Below, one piece after another: positions 34,584 through 44,163 of a stretch of 64,000 nucleotides of DNA. Position 1 is the stretch's first letter; every line of letters starts with the position of its first letter. The DNA is from Gordonia sp. KTR9 (GTDB lineage: Bacteria; Actinomycetota; Actinomycetes; Mycobacteriales; Mycobacteriaceae): NCBI RefSeq assembly GCF_000143885.2, contig NC_018581.1:4278001-4342000 (forward strand). The letters are read 5' to 3'. Both the position numbers and the translations under genes were made by a program. The notes beneath the pieces were generated by a model. The model saw only the letters and a program-made list of their open reading frames with translations, did not search any database and was not told where the DNA came from.

Positions 34584-35522
34584 ATGTCAGTCAACCAGGG
34601 ATTCGACGCCGGCATCCGCGAGGCGGAACCGATGATCGTCGACGACACTCCGGACACCGCGGGCGAGATCGCCTCGCCGCGCCTCGGTGCCGACTCGCTC
34701 GTGTGGAAGTTCTACGGCGACAACCGAGGCCTGCTCGGCTTCCAGCGTCTGGCCGGCACGGAGAACTGCATCGAGCAGCTCGGCCAGGCCGTGCTCGACC
34801 ATTCGGTCATCTTCAGCGACTTCCTCGGTCGGGCCAAGCGCACCGGGCCGCCGGTCATGCGGACCGTCTACAGCACCGAGCCGGAGAAGTGGGGACGCAC
34901 GGTGCGCGACTTCCACAAGGACATCAAGGGCACCATCAGCGACGGATCGCGCTACCACGCACTCAATCCGGAACTGTTCTACTGGGCGCACGCGACCTTC
35001 GTCGACCAGGTCCTCTACATCACCGACACCTTCATCCGGCGCCTGTCCTACGCCGAGAAGGTCCAGATCTTCGAGGAGAGCAAGACCTGGTACCAGCTCT
35101 ACGGGGTCAGCGACCGGGGGCAACCGCAGACGTACGAGGAGTTCGTCCAGTACTGGGACGACATGCTCGACCGCTTCGTGCCGCACAAGACGATCGTCTA
35201 TGCCACCGGTTACATCCGGCAGGGGCTCCCGCGGCCCAAGAAGATTCCCGCACCCGTGTGGAAGATCGTGTCGCTTCCGTTGAACGCCTTCATCCGAACG
35301 GTCGTCGTCGGGACGCTGCCCCCACAGATGCGCGCGGTCTGCGATCTGGAGTGGAACGAGCGACGCGAGAAGAACTTCCAGCGTTTCGCCGCCCTCATGC
35401 GGGCCGCCAATCCACTGATCAACAAGTTGCCGCTCAAGTACCTCTACGTCCCGTGGGCCTACGACGCCTGGCGCAAGGTCGGGATCGACCCGAGGCCGCT
35501 GCACAACAAGCCCGCGCGATAA
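34584..35522 (+). CDS. MpaB/DUF2236 family oxygenase-like protein
   Basis: The 312-aa protein matches the DUF2236 (ER-bound oxygenase MpaB-like, latex-clearing-protein related) family. Diagnostic features are VMRTVYSTEPEKWGRTVRDFH, then DGSRYHALNPELFYWAHATFVDQVL with conserved histidines that may bind haem, and a C-terminal LEWNERREKNFQRFAAL. No signal peptide or membrane helix is seen. The start MSVNQGF is chosen; an upstream frame has no protein-like content. Members oxidise hydrophobic or isoprenoid chains, but this substrate is unknown. Confidence 0.85.
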   Translation: MSVNQGFDAGIREAEPMIVDDTPDTAGEIASPRLGADSLVWKFYGDNRGLLGFQRLAGTENCIEQLGQAVLDHSVIFSDFLGRAKRTGPPVMRTVYSTEPEKWGRTVRDFHKDIKGTISDGSRYHALNPELFYWAHATFVDQVLYITDTFIRRLSYAEKVQIFEESKTWYQLYGVSDRGQPQTYEEFVQYWDDMLDRFVPHKTIVYATGYIRQGLPRPKKIPAPVWKIVSLPLNAFIRTVVVGTLPPQMRAVCDLEWNERREKNFQRFAALMRAANPLINKLPLKYLYVPWAYDAWRKVGIDPRPLHNKPAR

Positions 35523-35544
35523 CGCACCGGCGCCTCACCTCACC

Positions 35545-35771
35545 CGCTCCCTAATCCGAAAGAATCACACCCCCCTGGTCCCGGAGGTGCGAGGAGCGAT
35601 AGCGACGAGCCACGAAGGGCCTGGTGAGAAGCCTTGCGAGACCCTTCGTGGCTCGCTTCGCTCGCACCTCAGGGAGCAAGAAATTCGGACGCTCACGAGT
35701 GTTCTTTCGTAGTCCACGACGGCCGCCAGGCCGCAGATACTGAGGAGCGAGCGTGCGAGCGTCTCGAAGGG
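35545..35771 (-). repeat. Dispersed intergenic repeat, copy B (about 227 bp)
   Basis: Read on the minus strand it starts directly after the hydrolase stop (CCCTTCGAG...) and runs to GATTAGGGAGCGG, matching copy A at 26756-27015 with few differences. Both copies fill the gap between convergent genes and both contain the same internal inverted repeat. The two copies are 8.5 kb apart in opposite orientation. Confidence 0.85.
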
Positions 35772-36518
35772 TCAGTGCCCGAGAAATCCGTCGACGTGTG
35801 CGACGAACTCCGCGGCGCGGTCACGGTGGACGCTGTGACCCGCCTCGATGGTGACGAACCGCGAGTCCGGCAGGGCCTCGCTGAGGGTCTGCAGGTGGCG
35901 CGGGGGCAGGAAACTCTTCTCGCCACCGGAGATGACCAGGGCGGCGGCCTGCACATCCGGCAGTTCCGACCACCAGTGCGGTGCACAGACATCGAACTCG
36001 GCGACGATCTGGTCGCCCATCCGCCCATCGAATCGGATGACCGGAAAGGGATTGCGCGCCAACGCGATCAGTCCACGAACCTGCTCACCCAGCGTGGCGC
36101 GCATCGCGATGCCCTCGGACAGGTCGGCCTCGTCACGGGGCATCGGCGGCACCTCCTCGAGGACCAGGCGCCGGATCCGGGACGGCTCGAGCATGGCGAA
36201 ACGTAGCGCGGTGTGGGCCCCGAGAGAGTGGCCGACCACGTCGGCGACCGCGATGCCGAGGGTGTCGAGGACGTAGGCCAGATCGTCGCGGAAGTCGTCG
36301 AGCCGATAGACATCTCGGGCCCGTCCGCTGCGTCCGTGTCCGCGAAGGTCGACGCTGATCACCGCGCGTCCGCGGGCGCGGAGAGCCGCCGCGAGGCGAC
36401 GCCAGGTCGAATGATCCGACGCCATGCCGTGCACGAGGACGACGGGCACGCCACGGTCGGCTTCGCCCGCGACCCGGACCGCCAGGTCGGGGGCGCCGCT
36501 TCGACGCAGAACACGCAT
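35772..36518 (-). CDS. Alpha/beta hydrolase
   Basis: The 248-aa hydrolase starts MRVLRRSGAPDLAVRV and shows HGMASD (oxyanion loop), the DLRGHGRSG signature, Ser98 in VGHSLGAHTA and His in EAGHSVHRD near the C terminus. No signal peptide is seen. It is a generic MhpC-like esterase or C-C hydrolase; substrate unknown. Its stop abuts dispersed repeat copy B, and it lies 79 nt downstream of the antigen-85-like gene on the same strand. Confidence 0.85.
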   Translation of the reverse strand: MRVLRRSGAPDLAVRVAGEADRGVPVVLVHGMASDHSTWRRLAAALRARGRAVISVDLRGHGRSGRARDVYRLDDFRDDLAYVLDTLGIAVADVVGHSLGAHTALRFAMLEPSRIRRLVLEEVPPMPRDEADLSEGIAMRATLGEQVRGLIALARNPFPVIRFDGRMGDQIVAEFDVCAPHWWSELPDVQAAALVISGGEKSFLPPRHLQTLSEALPDSRFVTIEAGHSVHRDRAAEFVAHVDGFLGH

Positions 36519-36597
36519 GACCGTCAGCTTACGAGCGTCGGCGGTGCGTCCGCCGTCACAGTCCACACCAGCGCGTGGGTCCCGGACGGACCGGTTC

Positions 36598-37569
36598 TCA
36601 TCGGTCGCGGAACCAGCCGCTGTTCGTGGCACGCCACACCATGTCCTCCCAGTACCCCCAGGTATGGGTCCCCACCGACGGGAAGTCCGTCGTGACCGGG
36701 ATGCCCTGCAGCGCGGCGGCGACCTCGAACGACCGGGTCTGCGCCAGCGACACGACCTCCAGCGGGGTGCCCTTGACCGAGGCGACGGCGTCGGCGTTGT
36801 GCGGACCCCACGTCGCCGATCCCGAGCCGATGCGGATCTTCATGCCGCGCATCCGGGGCAGTTGGACGAGGGCGTCGTTACGGGCCCACCGGTCACTCCA
36901 CGGCGGCCCCCACATGGCGTCGGCACTGAACGGGCCGACGCCCGCGCCGATCCCGGCGTCGATCAACGCGAGTCGCACGGCCTCCCGCATGGTGGGTGCG
37001 GACAGGTTCAGGTACCCGGACATCGAGAACACGTGCGATATGCGCTTGCGGTGATACGCCCCGTAGACCATCGCGGCGTTGCCGCCCATGGAGATACCCA
37101 TCATCGCGTATTTGCCTGCCGCGCCGACGGCGAGACCGCGTGCGTCGAGTTCGCGCACGATCGTGTTCAGCCGGCACGTCCATCGATACCGATAACCGAT
37201 CTTGTTGGCCGGACTGGCCGCTTCCCAGTCGGTGTAGAAGCTCGCGAGCCCTCCGACGGGCTGGACCACGTTGACGCCGGCGTCGGCGATGCGCTGGATA
37301 CGGGTGTCTCGTCGCCACCCGCTGATGTCGCCGGTCGCACGGAGACCGTCGAGCGCGATCACGGTCTTGTAGTTGCCCCAGCGGGTCCAGGTGTCCACCG
37401 GGGTGGTCGGCATGCCGCAGCCGGTCACGTGGAACCTGCTGAACGTCGCAGAGGCGGATGCATTGCCCGATCCGAAGGTGATCACACCGACCACGGCAAG
37501 AAGCGTCAAGGAGAGAGCCAGGGCTCGTCGTCGACGGGCGAGACGGCGAGGCCGTAGTGAGAACTGCAC
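36598..37569 (-). CDS. Antigen 85-family mycolyltransferase/esterase, secreted
   Basis: The 323-aa precursor has an Arg-rich N terminus, a hydrophobic signal core (ALALSLTLLAVVGVITF) and a likely cleavage near ASA at residues 38-40. The mature part has the antigen-85 elements NVVQPVGGLASFYTDW, nucleophile Ser160 in GISMGG, and the catalytic His in GTHTWGYWEDM near the end. Such enzymes transfer mycolic acids to trehalose and arabinogalactan. The sequence between motifs is divergent, so a related esterase role is possible. A TTGTCA hexamer on the minus strand (37686-37681) may be part of its promoter. Confidence 0.88.
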   Translation of the reverse strand: MQFSLRPRRLARRRRALALSLTLLAVVGVITFGSGNASASATFSRFHVTGCGMPTTPVDTWTRWGNYKTVIALDGLRATGDISGWRRDTRIQRIADAGVNVVQPVGGLASFYTDWEAASPANKIGYRYRWTCRLNTIVRELDARGLAVGAAGKYAMMGISMGGNAAMVYGAYHRKRISHVFSMSGYLNLSAPTMREAVRLALIDAGIGAGVGPFSADAMWGPPWSDRWARNDALVQLPRMRGMKIRIGSGSATWGPHNADAVASVKGTPLEVVSLAQTRSFEVAAALQGIPVTTDFPSVGTHTWGYWEDMVWRATNSGWFRDR

Positions 37570-37660
37570 TGACGAACAGTAATTCGACGGCGATTCGCGA
37601 TGCCACAGCTGTGACCAGAGGGCATCGACATCGATACCGGGCGGTGACCACAGTGGCTAT

Positions 37661-37686
37661 AGTGATCAAAGTTGCTGATGTGACAA
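37661..37686 (-). promoter_or_regulatory. Candidate promoter of the antigen 85-like gene
   Basis: On the minus strand TTGTCA (37686-37681) is followed by ACTATA/TATAGC around 37663-37656, a 17-19 nt spacing depending on which hexamer is used. It lies about 90 nt upstream of the ATG. Tentative. Confidence 0.35.
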
Positions 37687-37720
37687 CCGGTTCACCACGC
37701 CGCAGAAGGTGTGCTGACCA

Positions 37721-38614
37721 TCAGAGATCGTCGACGATGCGCTGTCGCGCCCGCGCGTACTCCTCCTCGGTGATCGTTCCGGCACGGCGCAGTTCGTCGA
37801 GCGAGGCAAGCCGCTCCGCCGGCGATCGACCGGCGTCGGCCACCCCGCCCACCCCGGCGCCGGGCTTGGCGAAGAACGGCGAGTCCGTCCGGGACGGCGT
37901 CGCCGAGTCCGTCCGGACGCCGGCCCAGCCACGGACGACGTCCATGACCTCCGCGCGCGCCGCGGGATTCGAACGCAGATCGATGACGCCGCTCCCCGCC
38001 ACCCCGTGTCGCCCGAGGATCTGCAGGATCTCGCTCAGCGGCTCCGCCTGACCGGTGAGATCGTAGGTACGACCGTCTTCTTCCGAGGTGAACCTGGCGG
38101 GCACCGTCCCGGCGAGCAAGGCCGTTGCCTGCCAATCGATCTCGAAGTCCTGGGTGTCGGGGTCGACCATCACCGCCAGCCGCCGGGCAGACAGCAACGG
38201 CTGCTGGTAGTACGGGACGACCTTCCGGGTCGACACCTCGAAGGGCACCAGCCCGTCTGCCCGGATCCGCAACCCCAGCTTCATCATCGGCTGGTCGTTG
38301 ATCTCGACACCCGTCTGACCGATGGAGGTGATCTCGGCGATGCCGAATACCCCCGCGGCACGCAGCCGTTCGAGCTTGGCGCCGCCGCGGTAGTTGAACC
38401 ACGCGATTCCCACGCCGAGAAGGACATCGAGAACGGTGACGCCGATCCCGGTCCACAGCATCCACTCGGTGTCGGGCGCATCGATCACGAAGTAGGCGAC
38501 GAGGAAGATCGGCCCGACGATCCCGCACAGCATGACAAAGGCGAAAGTGCCCACGGCACTCCACACGTGGGCAGGAACACGAGGTCCGGTCCCCGACTCT
38601 CCGAACATGGTCAT
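37721..38614 (-). CDS. Membrane protein with C-terminal SHOCT domain
   Basis: The 297-aa protein has two transmembrane helices at about residues 18-42 and 50-72. A cytoplasmic beta-rich region follows (GIAEITSIGQTGVEINDQP, a DUF3592-like repeat pattern). The C-terminal SHOCT helix pair RLASLDELRRAGTITEEEYA spans the last 30 residues. SHOCT domains mediate oligomerisation; the function is unknown. The gene lies upstream of the antigen-85-like gene on the same strand, with a 151-nt gap. It starts at MTMFGESG, or two codons later. Confidence 0.82.
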   Translation of the reverse strand: MTMFGESGTGPRVPAHVWSAVGTFAFVMLCGIVGPIFLVAYFVIDAPDTEWMLWTGIGVTVLDVLLGVGIAWFNYRGGAKLERLRAAGVFGIAEITSIGQTGVEINDQPMMKLGLRIRADGLVPFEVSTRKVVPYYQQPLLSARRLAVMVDPDTQDFEIDWQATALLAGTVPARFTSEEDGRTYDLTGQAEPLSEILQILGRHGVAGSGVIDLRSNPAARAEVMDVVRGWAGVRTDSATPSRTDSPFFAKPGAGVGGVADAGRSPAERLASLDELRRAGTITEEEYARARQRIVDDL

Positions 38615-38745
38615 GCGCGAACTCTAATTCGCGGACCTCCTCCGGGGAAGCCTGAAGTCCATCGCGTCCCGCCATGGAACGACACGTTCACACATCATTC
38701 GGAATCCGCGCCGGAAACGCGTGTTTCGCGGCACTTCGCTCGAGC

Positions 38746-38770
38746 AGAACGTGCCTGATCTGCACGTTCT
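38746..38770. repeat. Inverted repeat AGAACGTGC-N7-GCACGTTCT
   Basis: Perfect 9-bp arms at 38746-38754 and 38762-38770 lie in the 232-nt divergent gap between the SHOCT gene and the secreted CDH-like gene. It is a possible operator. No gene is supported in 38615-38846. Confidence 0.6.
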
Positions 38771-38846
38771 CGCCCAACCCGGGCGAGTCGGGTGGCACAC
38801 TCTGCGCTCAGATGAGCACGCCGAGCTCACAATCGAGAGGTTCCCC

Positions 38847-39719
38847 ATGCACGACACCCACTCGCATCGGTTCACCCGGCTCCTCACGACCTTGGCCGTC
38901 AGCACGGCCGTCGTCGCGAGTACGGCCCTGAGTGGAGGCGGGGTCGCCTCGGCCGCACCACCGACGCCCACTCAGAAACTCTGCGGCCAAGCCGGCGACA
39001 ATCCGAAAACCGACAACCGACTCTGGCTATGGGGGCAGGTGAAGAACACGACACCCAAGAAACTCGGCAGCAACCTCGAAGTCGTCCAACCCGCGGCACA
39101 GGTACAACCGAATCCGAAGAAGCCGAAGTACTACGCGGTTCGCCACGGCGGCGACAGCAAAGGGGTCAACGACGACTTCCTGGTCGTGCCCACCAACCGC
39201 GTACGCGGCATCGAATGCCCCTACCTGTGGGACGGCTCGCAGTTGAATCTGTGGAGCGCCGCGTGGTGGCAGGGCGGCAAGCGCGTCGCCAAGGATCCGG
39301 CCAAACCCCTTGCCATCGGGGTGAACTCGGTCGAAAAGCGGGGCCAGGACCAACTCCATCTCCACATGGCCCAGGTGTACCCCGGCACACTGCGCGATCT
39401 AAGAGCCATCCCGCAGCCCGAGACGAACCTGTACGCATGGACGAAGACCGACGTCATCCTGAACGTCGATCCCGCGAAGACCCCTAATTCGAAGCGACAC
39501 TTCCATGTCGTGAAGTACACCGGTGGACTCCCCGACCTGTTCAAGGTCCTGCACGGTCAGATGACGGCCTCGCAGGACATCGGAAAGTACTCGATCGCAG
39601 TCGTCGACGCCGGCCAGCCCAATACCTATTTCGTACTCGCCAGCACACCGACTCTCGGCGGAGGAACCGCCACAGGTACCGGGTCGATGGACGAGATCTA
39701 CGCCTGGGTCCACAAGTAG
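38847..39719 (+). CDS. Secreted CDP-diacylglycerol diphosphatase (CDH)-like protein
   Basis: The 290-aa precursor carries a signal peptide (LLTTLAVSTAVVASTALSG ... ASAAP, cleavage near residue 37). The mature domain resembles the CDH family, including the QDQLHLHMAQV motif with the HxH signature of this HIT-like fold and the FLVVPTNRVRGIECPYLW block. Family members hydrolyse CDP-diacylglycerol to phosphatidate and CMP. AGAGGTTCCCC precedes the ATG. The stop is followed by a shared bidirectional terminator with tuf. Confidence 0.82.
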   Translation: MHDTHSHRFTRLLTTLAVSTAVVASTALSGGGVASAAPPTPTQKLCGQAGDNPKTDNRLWLWGQVKNTTPKKLGSNLEVVQPAAQVQPNPKKPKYYAVRHGGDSKGVNDDFLVVPTNRVRGIECPYLWDGSQLNLWSAAWWQGGKRVAKDPAKPLAIGVNSVEKRGQDQLHLHMAQVYPGTLRDLRAIPQPETNLYAWTKTDVILNVDPAKTPNSKRHFHVVKYTGGLPDLFKVLHGQMTASQDIGKYSIAVVDAGQPNTYFVLASTPTLGGGTATGTGSMDEIYAWVHK

Positions 39720-39746
39720 GAGCCGACCCCCGTCGGAATGGGCCGA

Positions 39747-39790
39747 CGACAAAGGCGCCCGGCCACTGTCGTGACCGGGCGCCTTTGTCG
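39747..39790. terminator. Bidirectional terminator between the CDH-like gene and tuf
   Basis: CGACAAAGGCGCCCGG (39747-39762) and its exact complement (39775-39790) form a 16-bp stem with a 12-nt loop. The stem ends in AAA/TTT runs on both strands. It sits 27 nt after the plus-strand stop and 29 nt after the tuf stop. Confidence 0.9.
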
Positions 39791-39819
39791 ACTCAGAGAG
39801 TCAGTGCGTCAGGACAAGA

Positions 39820-41010
39820 TCACTTGGTGATCTTGGTGACTCGACCCGCACCGACGGTGCGGCCACCCTCGCGGATGGCGAAACGCAGGCCCTCGTCCAT
39901 GGCGACCGGCTGTATGAGCTTGACGCTCATCTCGGTGTTGTCGCCCGGCATGACCATCTCGGTGCCCTCGGGGAGGGTCACGACGCCGGTCACGTCCGTA
40001 GTGCGGAAGTAGAACTGCGGACGGTAGTTGTTGAAGAACGGGGTGTGACGGCCGCCCTCGTCCTTGGACAGGATGTACGCCTGGCCCTCGAACTCGGTGT
40101 GCGGGGTCGTGGTGCCCGGCTTCACGATGACCTGACCGCGCTCGACGTCCTCACGCTTGAGGCCGCGGAGCAGCAGACCGGCGTTGTCGCCTGCCTGTGC
40201 GGAATCGAGGAGCTTGTGGAACATCTCGATACCGGTGACGGTGGTCTTGGTGCTCTTCTCGCGGATGCCGACGATCTCGACTTCCTCGTTCACGTTGACC
40301 TCGCCGCGCTCCACACGACCGGTGACAACGGTGCCACGGCCGGTGATGGTGAAGACGTCCTCGACGGGCATGAGGAACGGCTTCTCGGTCTCGCGGACCG
40401 GGTCCGGGATCGACTCGTCGACGGCAGCCATGAGCTCTTCGACCGACTTGGTCCACTCGGGGTCACCCTCGAGGGCCTTGAGAGCCGAGACCTTGACGAC
40501 CGGGGCTTCCTCGTCGAACTCCTGGGCGGCCAGCAGTTCGCGGACCTCCATCTCGACGAGCTCGATGATCTCCTCGTCGTCGACCATGTCGGCCTTGTTC
40601 AGGGCGACCAGGATGTAGGGCACACCGACCTGGCGGGCCAGCAGCACGTGCTCGCGGGTCTGCGGCATCGGGCCGTCGGTGGCGGCGACCACGAGGATCG
40701 CGCCGTCCATCTGGGCAGCACCGGTGATCATGTTCTTGATGTAGTCGGCGTGACCGGGGGCGTCGACGTGGGCGTAGTGACGCTTCTCGGTCTCGTACTC
40801 GACGTGCGAGATGTTGATCGTGATACCGCGAGCTTTTTCCTCGGGAGCCTTGTCGATCTGATCGAACGCGAAGCTCTTGTTGAGGTCCGGGTACTTGTCG
40901 TGCAGCACCTTGGTGATGGCCGCGGTCAGCGTGGTCTTGCCGTGGTCGACGTGACCGATGGTGCCGATGTTCACGTGCGGCTTGGTCCGCTCGAACTTCG
41001 CCTTCGCCAC
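39820..41010 (-). CDS. tuf: Elongation factor Tu
   Basis: The 396-aa GTPase shows [10 protein letters not shown] (P-loop), the switch [14 protein letters not shown] and the guanine-specificity [10 protein letters not shown], followed by beta-barrel domains 2 and 3 ([13 protein letters not shown]). It delivers aminoacyl-tRNA to the ribosome. The start is GTG 41010 with CAGGAGGA upstream. It is the last gene of the str operon, 107 nt after fusA. This gap may hold an extra promoter for high tuf expression. Confidence 0.98.
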   Translation of the reverse strand: MAKAKFERTKPHVNIGTIGHVDHGKTTLTAAITKVLHDKYPDLNKSFAFDQIDKAPEEKARGITINISHVEYETEKRHYAHVDAPGHADYIKNMITGAAQMDGAILVVAATDGPMPQTREHVLLARQVGVPYILVALNKADMVDDEEIIELVEMEVRELLAAQEFDEEAPVVKVSALKALEGDPEWTKSVEELMAAVDESIPDPVRETEKPFLMPVEDVFTITGRGTVVTGRVERGEVNVNEEVEIVGIREKSTKTTVTGIEMFHKLLDSAQAGDNAGLLLRGLKREDVERGQVIVKPGTTTPHTEFEGQAYILSKDEGGRHTPFFNNYRPQFYFRTTDVTGVVTLPEGTEMVMPGDNTEMSVKLIQPVAMDEGLRFAIREGGRTVGAGRVTKITK

Positions 41011-41117
41011 TTGATTGTCCTCCTGGACTGTTGTTGCTCTACTGGGCGGATCCCAGCAGGGGTTTTCTTCTTACGTTGGTGCGCAGAACGGGTCGGCGCA
41101 TGTCGCTAGGACCGGAT

Positions 41118-43223
41118 TTACTCGCCGGTGGCCTTCGCGATGATTTCCTTCGACACGTTCGCGGGAACCTCCGCGTACGAATCGAACACCATGGAGTAGT
41201 TTGCCCGGCCCTGGGTCTTCGACCGGAGGTCTCCGATGTAGCCGAACATCTCCGACAGCGGCACCTGTGCCTTGACGACACGCGCACCACTGCGCTCCTC
41301 CATGGCCTGGATCTGGCCACGGCGGGAGTTCAGGTCGCCGATCACGTCACCCATGTAGTCCTCGGGTGTCGTGACCTCGACGGCCATGATGGGCTCGAGG
41401 ATGACCGGACTGGCCATCCGCGCAGCTTCCTTCAGGGCCTGCGAGCCGGCGATCTTGAACGCCATCTCCGAGGAGTCGACGTCGTGGTACTGACCGTCGA
41501 GCAGGGTGACCTTCAGGTTGACCAGCGGGTAACCGGCGAGGACACCGTACTGCATGGCGTCCTGGGCTCCGGCGTCCACCGACGGGATGTACTCGCGCGG
41601 GACGCGACCACCGGTGACGGCGTTGGCGAACTCGTAGGTCGCACCGTCCTCGGCGTCCACGAGGGGCTCGAGCTTGATGATGACCTTCGCGAACTGGCCC
41701 GACCCACCGGTCTGCTTCTTGTGGGTGAACTCATGCTTCTCGACCGTCTTGCGGATGGTCTCGCGGTAGGCGACCTGCGGCTTGCCGACGTTGGCCTCGA
41801 CCTTGAACTCGCGCTTCATGCGGTCGACCAGGATGTCGAGGTGGAGCTCGCCCATACCGCCGATGACGGTCTGGCCGGTCTCCTCGTCGAGCTTCACCGA
41901 GAAGGTGGGGTCCTCTTCGGCGAGCTTCTGGATCGCGGTGCCCAGCTTCTCCTGGTCGGACTTGGTCTTCGGCTCGATCGAGACGTTGATGACCGGGTCC
42001 GGGAAGCTCATGGACTCGAGCACGATCGGCGCGGCCGAATCGCACAGGGTGTCACCGGTGGTGGTGTCCTTGAGTCCGATCATCGCGTAGATGTGACCCG
42101 CGGTGGCGTCCTCGACCGGCATCTCCTTGTTGGCGTGCATCTGGAAGAGCTTGCCGATGCGCTCTTTCTTGCCCTTGGTCGCGTTGAGCACCTGGGTGCC
42201 CGCCGTGATGTGGCCCGAGTAGACACGCACGAAGGTGAGCTTGCCGAAGAACGGGTGAGCCGCGATCTTGAACGCGAGAGCCGAGAACGGCTCGTCCGCG
42301 GACGGCTTGCGCGAGAGGATCTCCTCCTCGTCGCCCACGGCGTGACCCTCGACCGACGGCACGTCCAGCGGGGACGGCAGGTAGTCGATGATCGCGTCGA
42401 GCATGGGCTGGACGCCCTTGTTCTTGAACGCCGAACCACAGATCACCGGGTAGTACTCGCGGGCGATCGTGAGCTTGCGGATCGCGGCCTTGATCTCCGC
42501 GACGGTCAGCTCTTCGCCGCCGAAGTACTTCTCGAGCAGCGCCTCGTCGGTCTCGGCGACCGTCTCGAGGAGCTTCTCGCGGTACTCCGCGGCCTGGTCG
42601 GCCAGGTCCGCGGGGATCTCCTCGATGGTCGGCTCGGCGCCGATCTCGACGGTTCCGCGCCAGGTGATGGCCTTCTGCTCGATGAGGTCGACGACACCGT
42701 CGAAGTTGTCCTCGGCACCGATCGGCAGCTGGAGGACCAGCGGCTTGGCGCCGAGGCGCTCCTCGATGGTGCGCACGGTGAAGAAGAAGTCCGCACCGAG
42801 CTTGTCCATCTTGTTGACGAAGCAGATGCGCGGGACGTCGTACTTCTCCGCCTGACGCCAGACCTGCTCGGACTGCGGTTCGACGCCTTCCTTGCCGTCG
42901 AACACGGCGACCGCGCCGTCGAGCACGCGGAGGCTGCGCTCCACCTCGACGGTGAAGTCGACGTGGCCGGGGGTGTCGATGATGTTGATCTGGTTCTTGT
43001 TCCAGAAACACGTCACCGCCGCGGAGGTGATGGTGATCCCCCGCTCCTTCTCCTGCTCCATCCAGTCGGTGGTCGAGGCACCGTCGTGGGTTTCACCGAT
43101 CTTGTAGTTCACACCGGTGTAGAAGAGGATTCGCTCGGTGGCGGTGGTCTTGCCGGCATCGATGTGGGCCATGATGCCGATGTTGCGCACCTTGTTCAGG
43201 TCGCTGAGCACTTCCTGTGCCAC
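41118..43223 (-). CDS. fusA: Elongation factor G
   Basis: The 701-aa translocase has [19 protein letters not shown] (P-loop), [18 protein letters not shown], domain II, and the C-terminal domains with [15 protein letters not shown]. It drives tRNA-mRNA translocation. The start is GTG 43223 ([11 protein letters not shown]). A strong hairpin lies in the 91-nt gap behind rpsG. Length is normal. Confidence 0.98.
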   Translation of the reverse strand: MAQEVLSDLNKVRNIGIMAHIDAGKTTATERILFYTGVNYKIGETHDGASTTDWMEQEKERGITITSAAVTCFWNKNQINIIDTPGHVDFTVEVERSLRVLDGAVAVFDGKEGVEPQSEQVWRQAEKYDVPRICFVNKMDKLGADFFFTVRTIEERLGAKPLVLQLPIGAEDNFDGVVDLIEQKAITWRGTVEIGAEPTIEEIPADLADQAAEYREKLLETVAETDEALLEKYFGGEELTVAEIKAAIRKLTIAREYYPVICGSAFKNKGVQPMLDAIIDYLPSPLDVPSVEGHAVGDEEEILSRKPSADEPFSALAFKIAAHPFFGKLTFVRVYSGHITAGTQVLNATKGKKERIGKLFQMHANKEMPVEDATAGHIYAMIGLKDTTTGDTLCDSAAPIVLESMSFPDPVINVSIEPKTKSDQEKLGTAIQKLAEEDPTFSVKLDEETGQTVIGGMGELHLDILVDRMKREFKVEANVGKPQVAYRETIRKTVEKHEFTHKKQTGGSGQFAKVIIKLEPLVDAEDGATYEFANAVTGGRVPREYIPSVDAGAQDAMQYGVLAGYPLVNLKVTLLDGQYHDVDSSEMAFKIAGSQALKEAARMASPVILEPIMAVEVTTPEDYMGDVIGDLNSRRGQIQAMEERSGARVVKAQVPLSEMFGYIGDLRSKTQGRANYSMVFDSYAEVPANVSKEIIAKATGE

Positions 43224-43270
43224 TTAATCGCCTCGCATTTTCGCTAGAGCTGTTGGGTCTGGGGGTGGGA

Positions 43271-43308
43271 CCGTCCGCGGCGTCGGTGTTCTCCGACGCC
43301 GCGGACGG
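43271..43308 (-). promoter_or_regulatory. 16-bp perfect hairpin between rpsG and fusA
   Basis: CCGTCCGCGGCGTCGG (43271-43286), a 6-nt loop and the exact complement (43293-43308) form a very stable stem, 6 nt after the rpsG stop. There is no T-run on the transcribed side, so it is unlikely to be a full terminator. It may attenuate, protect or partition the str mRNA. Confidence 0.8.
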
Positions 43309-43314
43309 CGGGTG

Positions 43315-43785
43315 TCACCAGCGGTAGTGCGCGAACGCCCGGTTGGCCTCGGCCATCTTGTGGGTGTCCTCGCGGCGCTTCACCGAAGCACCGAGACCGT
43401 TGGACGCGTCCAGCAGCTCGTTGGCGAGACGCTCGACCATGGTCTTCTCACGACGCTGACGGCTGAAGCTGACGAGCCAGCGGAGCGCGAGGGTGTTGGC
43501 GCGGTTCGGCTTGACCTCGATCGGCACCTGGTAGGTGGCACCACCGACGCGGCGGCTCTTCACCTCGAGGGTGGGCTTCACGTTGTCGAGGGCGCGCTTG
43601 AGGGTGACGACCGGATCGGTGCCGGTCTTGTCGCGAGCCTGCTCGAGCGCGCCGTAGACGATGCGCTCGGCGGTCGACTTCTTGCCGTCCAGCAGGATCT
43701 TGTTGACCAGCTGGGTCACCAGCGGCGAACCGTAGACGGGGTCGTTGATGAGGGGGCGCTTCGGCGCGGGTCCTTTACGTGGCAT
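43315..43785 (-). CDS. rpsG: 30S ribosomal protein S7
   Basis: The 156-aa protein starts [20 protein letters not shown] and carries the S7 features [16 protein letters not shown], the [10 protein letters not shown] hairpin and the C-terminal [20 protein letters not shown]. It nucleates assembly of the 30S head. It lies 6 nt after rpsL. Confidence 0.98.
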   Translation of the reverse strand: MPRKGPAPKRPLINDPVYGSPLVTQLVNKILLDGKKSTAERIVYGALEQARDKTGTDPVVTLKRALDNVKPTLEVKSRRVGGATYQVPIEVKPNRANTLALRWLVSFSRQRREKTMVERLANELLDASNGLGASVKRREDTHKMAEANRAFAHYRW

Positions 43786-43791
43786 GACTTA

Positions 43792-44163
43792 TCAGTTCCC
43801 CTTCTTTGCGCCGTAGCGGCTGCGAGCCTGCTTGCGGTCCTTGACACCCTGGGTGTCGAGCGAGCCGCGGATGATCTTGTAGCGCACACCCGGGAGGTCC
43901 TTCACACGACCGCCGCGGACGAGCACCATCGAGTGCTCCTGCAGGTTGTGGCCTTCGCCGGGGATGTACGCGGTGACCTCGACCGAGCTGGTCAGGCGCA
44001 CACGGGCGACCTTGCGCAGCGCCGAGTTCGGCTTCTTGGGGGTGGTGGTGTAGACGCGGGTGCACACGCCACGACGCTGCGGGCTTCCCTTGAGGGCCGC
44101 GGTCTTGGTCTTGGCGGCCTTGTCATGACGGCCCTTGCGGACCAGCTGATTGATGGTTGGCAC
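43792..44163 (-). CDS. rpsL: 30S ribosomal protein S12
   Basis: The 123-aa protein begins [12 protein letters not shown] from GTG 44163; upstream in-frame codons would add residues absent from S12. The decoding-site lysines at 43 (TTTPKKPNS) and 88 (RVKDLPG) are both wild type, so no streptomycin-resistance allele is present. It is the first gene of the str operon. Confidence 0.98.
   Translation of the reverse strand: MPTINQLVRKGRHDKAAKTKTAALKGSPQRRGVCTRVYTTTPKKPNSALRKVARVRLTSSVEVTAYIPGEGHNLQEHSMVLVRGGRVKDLPGVRYKIIRGSLDTQGVKDRKQARSRYGAKKGN

Noticed and set aside
41031..43247. Plus-strand open frame of 738 codons across fusA
   Set aside because: It is the antisense shadow of EF-G; the composition (Leu-Asp-His-Val repeats) is typical of such shadows.
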